In this document: in pieces, positions 1 through 9,450 of the stretch
Layout of the letters: the number at the start of each line of letters is the position of its first letter
Numbering within the stretch: the first letter of the stretch is position 1
From: Agrobacterium tumefaciens
GTDB lineage: Bacteria > Pseudomonadota > Alphaproteobacteria > Rhizobiales > Rhizobiaceae
NCBI RefSeq assembly: GCF_017726655.1
Contig: NZ_CP072308.1
Span: forward strand, 1,116,001-1,180,000
DNA: 64,000 nt
Direction of reading: 5' to 3'
The notes under the pieces: model-generated
Told to the model about the DNA's origin: nothing
The model's database searches: none
What the model saw: the letters and a program-made list of their open reading frames with translations, nothing else
Position numbers and translations under genes: made by a program

Positions 1-207
1 GACGAGAAAACGCAAAGCCTGATCTACATTGGCATTCTGGCAGCGCTCCGACTGGAAAGCGGCATTGGTTTTCATGTGATGGAGGCCAAGGCCCACGGTG
101 CGACGCGCGACGACATTGTCAGCGCCATATTGACCGGCCTTCCCGCCGCGGGAAACGGCGTCATCGCAGCACTCGGCCCTGCCCTCGATGCCTTCGATGG
201 GATCTGA
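1..207 (+). CDS. Carboxymuconolactone decarboxylase-family protein (C-terminal part)
   Basis: The window opens inside this gene. Frame 1 is open for 68 codons up to a TGA at 205-207. The peptide has the helical pattern of the CMD/AhpD-like fold: a small-residue stretch GILAALRLESG, then FHVMEAKAHGATRDDIVSAI, in which HGAT-xx-EI/DI is typical of CMD proteins. Family members are small (about 110-190 residues) gamma-carboxymuconolactone decarboxylases or AhpD-like peroxidatic proteins. The N-terminal half, where a CxxC would lie in AhpD-type members, is outside the window, so decarboxylase-like and redox roles cannot be separated. Confidence 0.7.
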   Translation, partial: DEKTQSLIYIGILAALRLESGIGFHVMEAKAHGATRDDIVSAILTGLPAAGNGVIAALGPALDAFDGI

Positions 208-334
208 CGGTGCCCAAATCCTGTCCCTCAACAGCAGATAGCAGGGTGCCGGCCCACTGATTTTCTTCGCGAAACCCGGCTTGCGAGAAACGGTATCCAA
301 TTGTCCCGAAAAAATACGGAGTCGGTTCAAGGGG

Positions 335-349
335 TTAAAATTCTTTTAA
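335..349 (+). promoter_or_regulatory. CtrA-type binding site upstream of the PleC-like kinase gene
   Basis: TTAA at 335-338 and TTAA at 346-349 are separated by exactly 7 bases, the full CtrA consensus TTAA-N7-TTAA. The site lies in the 236-base gap between the CMD-family gene and the kinase gene, about 95 bases before its ATG at 444. CtrA is the master cell-cycle regulator of Alphaproteobacteria. Regulation here is inferred from the motif and the identity of the downstream gene. Confidence 0.6.
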
Positions 350-443
350 CTTTTGCCTCTGGACAGGGCGAATCGCATTTGATTCATTAGGCATATTCGA
401 GCGGCGGCGCTTCGAATCAGTGGGGATATCTAAAGGCGGGACA

Positions 444-2780
444 ATGACGAACGTGCGGCGGGCGACTGCGGGCGATGAGCGGCCGTATGCCAAATTTTCT
501 GATCTTGCGGCCTGGGGCGAAAGGCTTTCCAGCGACCTCATGGGTTTGATGAATGGCGCCGACCGTCCGGCGCCGCAGGTCGAGACCCTGTTGAAGCGTC
601 TCATTCCTATTCTCATCCTCGCCTTCCTCGTGGTCGTTGCGGCCTCGCGCATGCTCGGCATTGCGGCAGAATACGGCCGTATGGAAGAGGCCGCTCGCCA
701 CTCCACGGCGCTGACGGCACTCACCGCCAAGGCCGCGCTTCTCAACAAGGGCGCGGTCTTTGCCGCACAGGATCGCGCCGGTGCCGAAGCAAGCCTTGTC
801 GCTGCCCTTCCGTCCGGCAGCCTCGCTGATGGCACGATGGTGCTGCTTTCGGGCAGCAACGGCCGCATCTTCGCCGGTGCGGGCGAGGAAGCGATGCTGT
901 ATGTCGGCACCTCGCTGCCTGCCCTCCTGCCGGAGATCGCCATCGTACAGCGTTTTCCCGGTGCGCCCGGCACCATCGAGACCAATATCGATGGCCAGCA
1001 GCATTATGCGACGATGATCCCGTTTGGCGATGACGGCGCGATGGTGATCGCGGCGCGTTCGCTGCAGCCGATCCGCTCCTTCTGGCGCAGCGAAATCGCC
1101 ATGAACGTGACGCTGTTTGCCGGCATCTCCTCCATCCTGCTTGTCGTGCTTTATGCCTATTACATGCAGGTGAAGCGCGCCCGCGACGCGGACGATATCT
1201 TTGCGGAATCCAACTTGCGGGTGGAAACGGCGCTGTCGCGCGGCCGCTGCGGCCTGTGGGATTTCGATCTTTCCAGCCGCCGCATGTTCTGGTCCGGTTC
1301 GCTTTATGAAATTCTGGGTATGCCGCCAAAGGCAGCGCCGCTCTCCTTTTCAGACGCAGCCCGCATGATGCATTCCGAAGACGGTAATCTCTATGAACTT
1401 GCCCGCGCCGTCGGCTGCGGCAACCTGCGCCAGATCGACCAGATTTTCCGCATGCGCCATTCCAAGGGGCATTATGTCTGGCTGCGGGCCCGTGCGCAGG
1501 TCATCCGCACGAATAACGGTCCGCGTGTCATCGGCATCGCCATGGACGTCACCGAGCAGCACCGTCTTGCCCAGCGTTATGCAGAGGCCGACCAGCGCCT
1601 CGCAGACGCGATCGAATCCACCTCGGAAGCCTTCGTGCTGTGGGACAAGAACGATCGCCTCGTGATGTGCAACACCCACTACCAGAAGGCCTATGGCCTG
1701 CCGGACAGCGTGCTTGTGGCCGGGACCGAAAAAAGCACGGTCCATGCCGCCGCCGCCCGCCCTGTCGTCGAACGCCGCGTTGCCGATGCGGACCAGTCCG
1801 GCCTGTCCCGCACAACGGAAGTGCAGCTCGCCGATAATCGCTGGCTGCAGATCAACGAACGCCGCACCCGCGACGGTGGCCTCGTCTCTGTCGGCACCGA
1901 TATCACGCTTCTCAAGCGCCATCAGGAACGACTGCGCGATTCCGAGCGCCGGCTGATGGCTACCATTGGCGATCTCTCGGCCTCGCAGCACAAATTGGAG
2001 CGCCAGAAAACCGAGCTTTCCGACGCCAACGCCAATTACCTTGCCGAAAAAGAGCGCGCCCAGGCAGCAAACCGGGCGAAATCGGAATTCCTGGCCAATA
2101 TGAGCCACGAGTTGCGCACGCCGCTCAACGCCATCCTCGGTTTCTCCGAAATCCTGCTGAACGAGATGTTCGGCCCTGTCGGCTCACCGAAATATTCTGA
2201 ATATGCGCGCGATATCCATGACAGCGGCAAGCATCTGCTCAATGTCATCAACGATATTCTCGACATGTCGAAGATCGAGGCGGGCCACATGCGCATCAAC
2301 CGCGAGACAATCGATCTCGCGCCGCTGATCGAGGAAACCCTGCGGCTGACGGCCATCCAGGCCGAACAGAAGAACATCACCGTGCAGCAGAAGGTCTGCG
2401 CTGGCCTCACCATGCAGGGCGACCGCCGCGCCATGAAGCAGATCATGCTCAACCTGCTTTCCAACGCCGTGAAATTTACGGGCAATGGCGGCAGCATTGC
2501 GCTGCGCACCCACGTGCATGAGGCCGCAATGATCCTCACCATCGCCGATACCGGCATCGGCATTCCCACACAGGCGCTGGAAAAGATCGGCCAGCCCTTT
2601 GAACAGGTGCAGAGCCAATATGCCAAGAGCCAGGGAGGCTCGGGGCTTGGTCTTGCGATTTCCCGTTCGCTGGTGAAGCTGCATGGCGGGACGATGAAGA
2701 TACGCTCGTGTGAGGGGCGGGGTACGGTGGTGACGATCATTATTCCGCATTCGGCGGGGCGGTGCGGGACGGTGCATTGA
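444..2780 (+). CDS. pleC: PleC-like membrane sensor histidine kinase/phosphatase
   Basis: This 778-residue hybrid-free histidine kinase has a TM segment near residues 50-70, an extracytoplasmic region of about 150 residues, a second TM near 220-240, two PAS domains (about 265-375 and 385-495), a coiled linker, then HisKA and HATPase_c. The phosphoacceptor H555 sits in SHELRTPLNAILGFSEIL, the extended HisKA signature of the PleC/DivJ family that contacts DivK and PleD. The ATPase shows N (LLSNAVKF), G1 (DTGIGI) and G2 (GGSGLGL) boxes. PleC normally acts as DivK phosphatase at the new pole. The large periplasmic domain and the adjacency to glnE and the degP region favour PleC over DivJ. I chose ATG 444, preceded by AAAGGCGGGAC, over an upstream GTG at 420. 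A CtrA box lies upstream. The orthology is from memory of rhizobial synteny. Confidence 0.75.
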   Translation: MTNVRRATAGDERPYAKFSDLAAWGERLSSDLMGLMNGADRPAPQVETLLKRLIPILILAFLVVVAASRMLGIAAEYGRMEEAARHSTALTALTAKAALLNKGAVFAAQDRAGAEASLVAALPSGSLADGTMVLLSGSNGRIFAGAGEEAMLYVGTSLPALLPEIAIVQRFPGAPGTIETNIDGQQHYATMIPFGDDGAMVIAARSLQPIRSFWRSEIAMNVTLFAGISSILLVVLYAYYMQVKRARDADDIFAESNLRVETALSRGRCGLWDFDLSSRRMFWSGSLYEILGMPPKAAPLSFSDAARMMHSEDGNLYELARAVGCGNLRQIDQIFRMRHSKGHYVWLRARAQVIRTNNGPRVIGIAMDVTEQHRLAQRYAEADQRLADAIESTSEAFVLWDKNDRLVMCNTHYQKAYGLPDSVLVAGTEKSTVHAAAARPVVERRVADADQSGLSRTTEVQLADNRWLQINERRTRDGGLVSVGTDITLLKRHQERLRDSERRLMATIGDLSASQHKLERQKTELSDANANYLAEKERAQAANRAKSEFLANMSHELRTPLNAILGFSEILLNEMFGPVGSPKYSEYARDIHDSGKHLLNVINDILDMSKIEAGHMRINRETIDLAPLIEETLRLTAIQAEQKNITVQQKVCAGLTMQGDRRAMKQIMLNLLSNAVKFTGNGGSIALRTHVHEAAMILTIADTGIGIPTQALEKIGQPFEQVQSQYAKSQGGSGLGLAISRSLVKLHGGTMKIRSCEGRGTVVTIIIPHSAGRCGTVH

Positions 2781-2783
2781 AGC

Positions 2784-2967
2784 TTGGTGGGTGTGGTTTA
2801 CCCCCCTCTGCCCTGCCGGGCATCTCCCCCACAGGTGGGGAGATCAGCTAGAAGGATGCTCCCCGAGAAATTCACAACGTTTGAGATTATCGAGCGATTG
2901 CCGCTGGTCGATCTCCCCCTTGTGGGCGAGATGCCCGGCAGGGCAGAGGGGGTGTAGCACCCACCAA
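2784..2967. repeat. Large imperfect palindrome between convergent pleC and glnE
   Basis: The sequence folds back on itself over about 184 bases. TTGGTGGGTG at 2784-2793 pairs with CACCCACCAA at 2958-2967. CCCCCTCTGCCCTGCCGGGC, starting near 2802, pairs with GCCCGGCAGGGCAGAGGGGG ending near 2952. Inner arms containing GGGGGAGAT or its complement flank a unique core at about 2848-2908. It fills the gap between two convergent genes and could end transcription from both sides. The arm sequence matches a common rhizobial intergenic palindrome type; a related half-arm occurs at 53565-53587. Confidence 0.8.
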
Positions 2968-2969
2968 CC

Positions 2970-5939
2970 CTACCCGCCATTCTTCACCGCCGCCACAAAC
3001 GCCTTCCGCACCGCCTTCGACAGCCGCTTCACCTCGCCCTCAAGCGTCGCAATGTCAGGGCAATCCCCCGCCCGGCACACAAGATCGATCAATCCAGCCG
3101 GTGCATCCTTCGGGTTGAAGGCACCATCGATACACAGCCGCACGATCTGCGAAATTTCGGTGTAGAGCGAAATCGCCGCCATGCAGTCATCGAAGGCCTG
3201 CGGTTCCATGACGGGCGCGGCCAGCATCTGAAGCGCCTCGGCCGTGTTGCGGCCGGGTTCGTGCGCGGCAAGGCCCTTCACCGGGCCCACAAGCGTCAGA
3301 TATTGGGCGACGAATTCGAGGTCGATCAACCCGCCATTGATGAGTTTAAAGTCCCAGATGTTCTCCGGCGGTTTCTCCTGCTCGATGAGGTTGCGCATCT
3401 CCAGCACATCGGCGGAAACCTTCGCCAGATCGCGCTTCTGCGAAAGGATGGAGGCAATGATGCGGCGTGCATCCTCCATCAGTGTGTCTTCGCCGCAGAC
3501 GAGGCGGGCGCGCGACAGCGCCATATGCTCCCAGGTCCAGGCCTCCTCACGCTGGTATTTCTCGAAGGCGGAAATGCGGGTCGCCACCGGCCCCTTGTTG
3601 CCGGAGGGTCGAAGCCGCATGTCCACCTCATAGAGCACGCCTTCCGCCGTCGGCGCTGACAGGGCGGCAATCAGCCGCTGGGTGACGCGGGTGAAATAAC
3701 GCACCACATCCAGCGGCTTTGCGCCGGTGGATTCATGAGCGGTGTCGTCATAATCATAGAGCAGGATGAGATCGACGTCCGAACCGGCCGTCAGCTCGAA
3801 GGAGCCGAGCTTGCCCATGCCCATGACGGCAACGCGCCCGCCGGGATAGGTGCCGTGCGCCGCCTCCATCTCCGAAAGCACCGCATTCAGCGCCGCCTCG
3901 ATCACCAGATCGGCAAGGTGGGTGAAGGCGCGGGCGGCGACCTCGCCGCGGATCGCGCCCGTCAGCAGCCTGACACCGATGAGGAACCGCTGTTCGGCGG
4001 CGAAAATGCGCAGCCGGTCGAGAATATCCTCGTAATGACGGGCGTTGGAGAGGAAATTGCCCATGCGGTGGGCGAGATAATCGCGTGTCGGCACGTCGCT
4101 CATCAAAGCCGGGTCGAGCATGCCGTCGAAGACATGCGGGCGGGCGGCGATGATTTCGGCCAGACGCGGGGCCGACGACATGATCGTCACCAGCAGCGAC
4201 AGGAGTGCGGGATTGTTGCCGAGCAACGAGAAGAGCTGAATGCCCGCCGGCAGGCCTGAGAGGAAGTTATCGAAGCGCAGCAGCGCCTCGTCGGCCCGCT
4301 TGCTTTCGCCGAAGGCGCGCAGCAGGTCAGGCGTCAGTTCCGTCAGCCGCTCGCGCGCCTCGACCGATTGCGTCGCCCGGTAACGCCCATTGTGCCAGGT
4401 GCGGATGACACGGGAGATATCCTCCGGCCGCTGAAAGCCAAGCGTGGAGAGCGTCTTCAGCGTGTCTGGATCGTCCTTCTGGCCGGTGAAAACGAGATTG
4501 CCGGCCTCGCCAGACAGCTTCACCTCCTGCTCGAACAGCGCCGAATAGCGCCGCTCCACCAGCCGCAGCACCTCTTCCAGCTTGTCCGAGAAAGCCTTTG
4601 TGTCCTCGAAACCCAGCATGAAGGCGATGCGCTTCAATTCGGCTTCCGTGTCCGGCAGCACATGGGTCTGCTCGTCGCGCACCATCTGGATGCGGTGTTC
4701 CACCTCGCGCAGGAACCAATAGGCTTCCGTCAGGCTGTCGCGGGTTTCGGCGTCAATCCATTTTGCCTCGGTCAGTGCCGCCAGCGCCTCTTCGGTCGCG
4801 CGTACGCGTAGCGGCGGCATGCGCCCGCCGGCGATCAGCTGCTGGGTCTGGGCGAAAAACTCGATCTCACGGATGCCGCCGCGCCCGAGTTTGACATTAT
4901 GGCCCTTCACCGCAATCGCGCCATGGCCCTTATGGGCGTGGATCTGGCGCTTGATGGAGTGGATATCGGCAATTGCCGCATAATCGAGATATTTGCGGAA
5001 GATGAAGGGCGTTAACTCGCGCAGGAAGTTTTCGCCCGCCTTGATATCGCCTGCCACCGGCCGTGCCTTGATATAGGCTGCCCGTTCCCAGTTCTGGCCC
5101 CTGCCCTCGTAATAAAGCAGCGCCGCTTCCACGGGAATGGCGAGCGGCGTCGAGCCGGGGTCTGGCCGCAGCCGCAGATCGGTGCGGAAGACGTAACCAT
5201 CGGCCGTGCGTTCCTGCATGATGCGCACGAGCCGGCGCATCATGCGGCCGAAAATCTCCGTGGCATCATAGGGATCGTCCATGATGCCGGCCGAAGGCTC
5301 AAAGAACACGACGGCATCAATATCGGAGGAATAGTTGAGTTCGCGCGCGCCGAGCTTGCCCATGCCGAGCACGATCAGGCCGGAACCCTCGCTGGGCGCT
5401 GCGACATTTTTCAGCTTGAGCTTGCCGCTCTCATGAGCCGACAGCAGCAGGTGGTCGATGGTCGCCGAGAGCGAGGCATCCGCCATGTCGCTCAGCCAGC
5501 GTGTCGTATCGCGGGCGGTGAAGATGCGGGCGAGATCGGCAAGGGCGGCGATAAAAGACAGGCGCCTCTTGGCGATCCGTAACCGCGACATCACCTCGGC
5601 TTCGCTCGGTGTGCCACCGTCTTCCCGCGGCTTCCAGCAGTCGCGCGCCTCACGAACCAGATCGGTCAGCAGCGGCTCAAGCGGTTTCGACATTGCCAGC
5701 GACAGCAGGCCTTCATCCGCCGCTGCCATGTCGCGCAAGTAGGGAGAAAGAGTAAAGGCATTGGCAATGAAGTCCTTCAACGGGCCTTCTTCGGCCATCA
5801 GCGCGGCGACCGCCGGCTCTGCCTTGCCGATATCCTTCAGCGTCGAAAGAACGGATTTCAGTTCCGTCTGCGTATAGGGGCGGATCGCGCCCGGCAGAAC
5901 CTCGCTCAGCCGTCTTTCGACGGTTTCCCGTTTCGTCAC
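2970..5939 (-). CDS. glnE: Bifunctional glutamine synthetase adenylyltransferase/deadenylase
   Basis: GlnE reversibly adenylylates glutamine synthetase in response to PII state and so controls nitrogen assimilation. The 989-residue protein has the duplicated nucleotidyltransferase architecture: an N-terminal deadenylylase half with GMGKLGARELNYSSDIDAVV, and a C-terminal adenylyltransferase half with GMGKLGSFELTAGSDVDLIL. Each half carries the catalytic G/S-S-D-x-D motif. The length matches alphaproteobacterial GlnE. The GTG at 5939 (VTKRETVERR) is preferred because a GGGAGAGAGAC stretch precedes it; the frame is open further upstream without a good ribosome site. It converges with pleC across a long palindrome and diverges from the MipA-family gene. 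Confidence 0.95.
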   Translation of the reverse strand: MTKRETVERRLSEVLPGAIRPYTQTELKSVLSTLKDIGKAEPAVAALMAEEGPLKDFIANAFTLSPYLRDMAAADEGLLSLAMSKPLEPLLTDLVREARDCWKPREDGGTPSEAEVMSRLRIAKRRLSFIAALADLARIFTARDTTRWLSDMADASLSATIDHLLLSAHESGKLKLKNVAAPSEGSGLIVLGMGKLGARELNYSSDIDAVVFFEPSAGIMDDPYDATEIFGRMMRRLVRIMQERTADGYVFRTDLRLRPDPGSTPLAIPVEAALLYYEGRGQNWERAAYIKARPVAGDIKAGENFLRELTPFIFRKYLDYAAIADIHSIKRQIHAHKGHGAIAVKGHNVKLGRGGIREIEFFAQTQQLIAGGRMPPLRVRATEEALAALTEAKWIDAETRDSLTEAYWFLREVEHRIQMVRDEQTHVLPDTEAELKRIAFMLGFEDTKAFSDKLEEVLRLVERRYSALFEQEVKLSGEAGNLVFTGQKDDPDTLKTLSTLGFQRPEDISRVIRTWHNGRYRATQSVEARERLTELTPDLLRAFGESKRADEALLRFDNFLSGLPAGIQLFSLLGNNPALLSLLVTIMSSAPRLAEIIAARPHVFDGMLDPALMSDVPTRDYLAHRMGNFLSNARHYEDILDRLRIFAAEQRFLIGVRLLTGAIRGEVAARAFTHLADLVIEAALNAVLSEMEAAHGTYPGGRVAVMGMGKLGSFELTAGSDVDLILLYDYDDTAHESTGAKPLDVVRYFTRVTQRLIAALSAPTAEGVLYEVDMRLRPSGNKGPVATRISAFEKYQREEAWTWEHMALSRARLVCGEDTLMEDARRIIASILSQKRDLAKVSADVLEMRNLIEQEKPPENIWDFKLINGGLIDLEFVAQYLTLVGPVKGLAAHEPGRNTAEALQMLAAPVMEPQAFDDCMAAISLYTEISQIVRLCIDGAFNPKDAPAGLIDLVCRAGDCPDIATLEGEVKRLSKAVRKAFVAAVKNGG

Positions 5940-6157
5940 TGTCTCTCTCCCTCTTCCGCCCGACCAGCAAAGCAAGCCGACGCGCCTCTCTGGCGTTGTA
6001 ACAAATGCCGGACGCTTTGCGATCAGAAAACCGCCGACGGCGATGTTTTATCAGGCCCGGCACCACGTAATGTCTCCGCAATTGTGCCCGCGTAGCGTCA
6101 TCCTCAACGAAACCCGGTTCCCAGGTTTCCGAGGTGTGGTGCCGAACGGATTGGATC

Positions 6158-7015
6158 ATGACGAAGATTTTTAAGATGAAATTACAGAAGAACCTGCTGA
6201 CTGCGGCGCTTTGCCTTGCCGCGCTGCCGATAGCCGAGGCGGTCAACGCGCCTGCTTTCGCTGCCGATATCGGCAAGTCGGACCGCGTTGCGGATCCGGG
6301 CACGGGTTTCGACGATGCCCGCTACAGCAATTCCAGCGAATGGAAAATCACGCTCGGGGTCGGTGCGGCCTATGCGCCGAAATACGAGGGTTCCGACAAG
6401 CTGGAAATGGGGGCCGTGCCGATGGTTTTCGTCGATTACGGAGATTTCCTAAACATCAATTTCAGCGGCGTGACAGTCAACCTCCTCAACCAGAGCGGTT
6501 TCAGGCTTGGGATCAAAGGTGGCTGGGAAGCGGGCCGAAAGGAAAAGGACGACCGGAAGAACCTGCGTGGTCTCGGCGACGTCAAGGCCGGCGGCGTGAT
6601 CGGGGGCATCATCGCCTATGACGTCGAGCCCTTCGAAATCTATACCAAGGTCGACAAGACCATTGGCGGCAGCGAAGGCCTGACCGCGACCATCGGCGCA
6701 AGCGTGTCGCACAAGGTCGACCAGTTCATCCTCAGTGCCGACCTCTCCGCCACCTGGGCCGACGACAAACACATGAAATCCTATTTTGGCGTGACCTCGG
6801 CACAATCCGCCCGCTCCGGCCTGCGGCGCTATGACGCCAAGGCGGGATTTAAGCGCATCGATGCCAGCGCTTCCGTTTCCTATTTGCTGACGGAAAATTG
6901 GGCGATCACGGGAATGGGTGGCGTTGGTTTCCTGATTGGCGACGCCAAGGACAGTCCGCTGTCGAAGAAGGATATCCAGCCATTTGCCATGATCGGCATG
7001 TCCTATACTTTCTGA
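6158..7015 (+). CDS. MipA/OmpV-family outer-membrane protein
   Basis: This 285-residue exported protein has an N-terminal signal peptide (KLQKNLLTAALCLAALPIA, cleavage likely after AFA-A). The mature part is rich in alternating glycine/aromatic beta strands. The first strand (WKITLGVGAAYAPKYEGSD) is the typical MipA/OmpV opening, and the protein ends in a terminal aromatic (SYTF). The family forms outer-membrane barrels; MipA scaffolds murein enzymes in Escherichia coli, while others respond to osmotic or antibiotic stress. It lies beside a two-component pair and degP, so an envelope-stress role is plausible but inferred. ATG 6158 was chosen; an ATG at 6176 would shorten the signal peptide. 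Confidence 0.85.
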   Translation: MTKIFKMKLQKNLLTAALCLAALPIAEAVNAPAFAADIGKSDRVADPGTGFDDARYSNSSEWKITLGVGAAYAPKYEGSDKLEMGAVPMVFVDYGDFLNINFSGVTVNLLNQSGFRLGIKGGWEAGRKEKDDRKNLRGLGDVKAGGVIGGIIAYDVEPFEIYTKVDKTIGGSEGLTATIGASVSHKVDQFILSADLSATWADDKHMKSYFGVTSAQSARSGLRRYDAKAGFKRIDASASVSYLLTENWAITGMGGVGFLIGDAKDSPLSKKDIQPFAMIGMSYTF

Positions 7016-7188
7016 GCGGGGAAATCAGGCCACGCATGAGCGGGGGCGGGTTTTCAGAGCTTCAGGCACATGTTCTGCCCCCGCGCACCTGATATCAACG
7101 ACCGGATACCCGTCCCCATGTACCTGCGGCGGCCTCAAACATGTCTCCGCGCATGAATATGAGGGTGCTAAAACCGCAGGTATGCCCG

Positions 7189-8598
7189 CTAAGGCTTTGA
7201 AATGGGGAAAACCATCGAAATGGTCAGTCCCGGACAGGCCGTGTTGGTGGCATCCGTGTCCGAGAGCAGCAATGATCCGCCGTGCAGCTCCATCACGGCT
7301 TCCACCAGCGAGAGGCCAAGCCCCGTGCCCGGCTTGGAGCGGCTTTCATCCAGCCTGACGAACCGTTTCAGCACTTCGCCGCGCTTGTCGGCGGGGATGC
7401 CGGGACCGTTATCGGCAACGGAAAGCACGATCGCCTCCGGCTCTCTTGCCAGACGAACGACGAGTTTTTTGTCGCCCTCGGCCTCGCAGGCATATTTCAT
7501 GGCGTTGTCGATGAGGTTGGAGAGCGCCTGGCCGATCAGCTCACGATTTCCTTTTACGGAGAGCCCGTGCTCGATCTGGGTTTCCAATACGAGACCGGCA
7601 TCCTCGGCAACAGGCTCATAAAGTTCGGCGCTGTCGGCGGCAATCGCTGACACGTCGACATCGGTCATTTCGGCGGCAATCGAACCGGCCTCGACGCGGG
7701 AGATCATCAACAGCGCGTTGAAGGTGCGGATGAGCTGGTCTGATTCAGCGATGATGCCTTCCAGCGCGGCCCGCCGCTTGGTCTCGTCGGCGTCATCCAG
7801 GGCTGCCGCCGCCTTGTTGCGCAGGCGGGTCAGCGGGGTCTTCAGGTCATGGGCGATGTTGTCGGAGACCTGTCGCAGGCCCTCATTCAGTTTTTCGATG
7901 CGGCCGAGCATGGCGTTGAGCGAGCCAGACAGCCGGTCGAATTCATCGCCCGAGCGGCCTTCCGGCAGGCGCTGGGATAGATCACCCGCCATGATCTTCT
8001 TCGTCGCCGCCGACATGCGGTCGATGCGCTTCAAGGCATTGCGGCCAATGCCGAACCAGATGAGCAAAGCACCGCCACTCATGATCGCAAGAGCCACCAT
8101 CAGGGCGTTGCGCACCAGCGCCCGGAACTTCGTCGGTTCACCCAGATCGCGGCCGATCAGGATACGCAGGCCGTTATCAAGCACGAAGACATTTGCGGTG
8201 GCGAGGTGCTGCACGCTGTCGCCGCTTTCGGAATAGCGCTCATAGCGGAAGGGGAAACCCGTCCAGCCCTCCTTGTCGAAAACGCCCGGCTGCACGGACG
8301 CGACGTTGCCAGCGAGGATTTCGCCGTTCGGCCCCGCAATGATATAAAGGCTCGCCCCCGGCTGGCGGGCGCGGCGCTCCATCATCCGCAGCAGCGGATT
8401 GATGCCGCCACGATTATAGACGCGCTGAACATCGGAGACTTCCTGCAGCACGGCATCCCGCGTCTGCTGGTTCAACAGGCGTTCGGAAAGCGCTGTGACG
8501 TAAAAGACCAGAAATGCGGCACAGAGCGCGAAAAGCAGGATATAGAGCGCCGAAAGGCGCACTGCCGTCGATCTGAACAAAATTCTGAGGCGGGCCAT
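7189..8598 (-). CDS. Two-component sensor histidine kinase (OmpR-partner type)
   Basis: The 469-residue kinase has an N-terminal TM helix (LYILLFALCAAFLVFYV), a periplasmic loop of about 130 residues, a second TM (ALMVALAIMSGGALLIWFGI), then HAMP, HisKA and HATPase_c. The phosphoacceptor is in NIAHDLKTPLTRLRNK, a variant with D for E after the histidine. The N box is SNLIDNAMKY, G1 DNGPGI and G2 GTGLGLSL. It begins nine bases after the stop of the response-regulator gene, so the two are co-transcribed downstream of degP. The ATG at 8598 was chosen; a TTG at 8607 is possible. The stimulus is unknown. Confidence 0.9.
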   Translation of the reverse strand: MARLRILFRSTAVRLSALYILLFALCAAFLVFYVTALSERLLNQQTRDAVLQEVSDVQRVYNRGGINPLLRMMERRARQPGASLYIIAGPNGEILAGNVASVQPGVFDKEGWTGFPFRYERYSESGDSVQHLATANVFVLDNGLRILIGRDLGEPTKFRALVRNALMVALAIMSGGALLIWFGIGRNALKRIDRMSAATKKIMAGDLSQRLPEGRSGDEFDRLSGSLNAMLGRIEKLNEGLRQVSDNIAHDLKTPLTRLRNKAAAALDDADETKRRAALEGIIAESDQLIRTFNALLMISRVEAGSIAAEMTDVDVSAIAADSAELYEPVAEDAGLVLETQIEHGLSVKGNRELIGQALSNLIDNAMKYACEAEGDKKLVVRLAREPEAIVLSVADNGPGIPADKRGEVLKRFVRLDESRSKPGTGLGLSLVEAVMELHGGSLLLSDTDATNTACPGLTISMVFPISKP

Positions 8599-8607
8599 TT
8601 TCGCCAA

Positions 8608-9366
8608 TCAGCCCTCGTCCTTCATCATGTAACCCGCACCGCGAATTGTCTTCAGCAGCGGCTTCTCGAAATCTTTTTCGATCTTCGAGCGCAGACGCGA
8701 GACATGCACGTCGATGACGTTGGTCTGCGGGTCGAAATGGTAATCCCAGACGTTTTCCAGAAGCATGGTGCGGGTCACGACCTGCCCGGCATTCTTCATC
8801 AGATATTCGAGCAGGCGGAACTCGCGCGGCTGCAACAGGATTTCCTTGCCGCCACGCCGCACATCGTGGGACAGTCGGTCAAGCTCAAGATCGCCAACGC
8901 GATAAATCATGTCCTGCTCAGGCTTGCCCTTGCGGCGGCCAAGCACCTCGATGCGGGCGAGCAGTTCGGAAAAGGCATAGGGTTTTGGCAGATAATCGTC
9001 GCCGCCGGCACGCAGGCCAGTCACGCGGTCATCGACCTGACCCAGCGCCGACAGTATTAGCACCGGCGTCTCGATGCCGCGGCGGCGCAGCTCGCTGATG
9101 ACGGACAGTCCGTCGCGGCGCGGCAACATGCGGTCGATTACCATCACGTCATAGGCATTCTCGCAGCCCATGAACAGGCCGCTTTCGCCGTCGCTGGCAT
9201 GATCGGCAACGATCCCGACTTCGCGGAACGCCTTGGTCATATAGGCCGCAGCCTCGAGGTCGTCTTCAATGACAAGAATCTTCATGTGCGGGACAATAGC
9301 GCCCTCGCCCATTTCCGTACAACTGGAAACAGATGCGGGAGTAACTTCCTGAACTTTGTTTTCCAT
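8608..9366 (-). CDS. OmpR/PhoB-family response regulator (probable 27-residue N-terminal extension)
   Basis: A receiver domain (MKILVIEDD acidic pair, phospho-Asp in VMVIDRMLP, conserved Lys in LPKPYA) is followed by a winged-helix Trans_reg_C domain ending IRGAGYMMKDEG. The canonical regulator would start at ATG 9285, but that ATG has no convincing ribosome site. An in-frame ATG at 9366 is preceded by GGAGGAAACCTC, a near-perfect Shine-Dalgarno at good spacing. I therefore place the start at 9366, giving 252 residues and phospho-Asp 78 (51 from the short start). It is paired with the downstream kinase and follows degP after a palindromic repeat. An envelope-stress circuit is an inference from context. 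Confidence 0.85.
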   Translation of the reverse strand: MENKVQEVTPASVSSCTEMGEGAIVPHMKILVIEDDLEAAAYMTKAFREVGIVADHASDGESGLFMGCENAYDVMVIDRMLPRRDGLSVISELRRRGIETPVLILSALGQVDDRVTGLRAGGDDYLPKPYAFSELLARIEVLGRRKGKPEQDMIYRVGDLELDRLSHDVRRGGKEILLQPREFRLLEYLMKNAGQVVTRTMLLENVWDYHFDPQTNVIDVHVSRLRSKIEKDFEKPLLKTIRGAGYMMKDEG

Positions 9367-9450
9367 GAGGTTTCCTCCGAAGACCTGGTTTCTGGCACCA
9401 TTGCGCTTCAAGACGGGCAATCGTCTATGGATTGGGCGGGTGCGGCTGAG

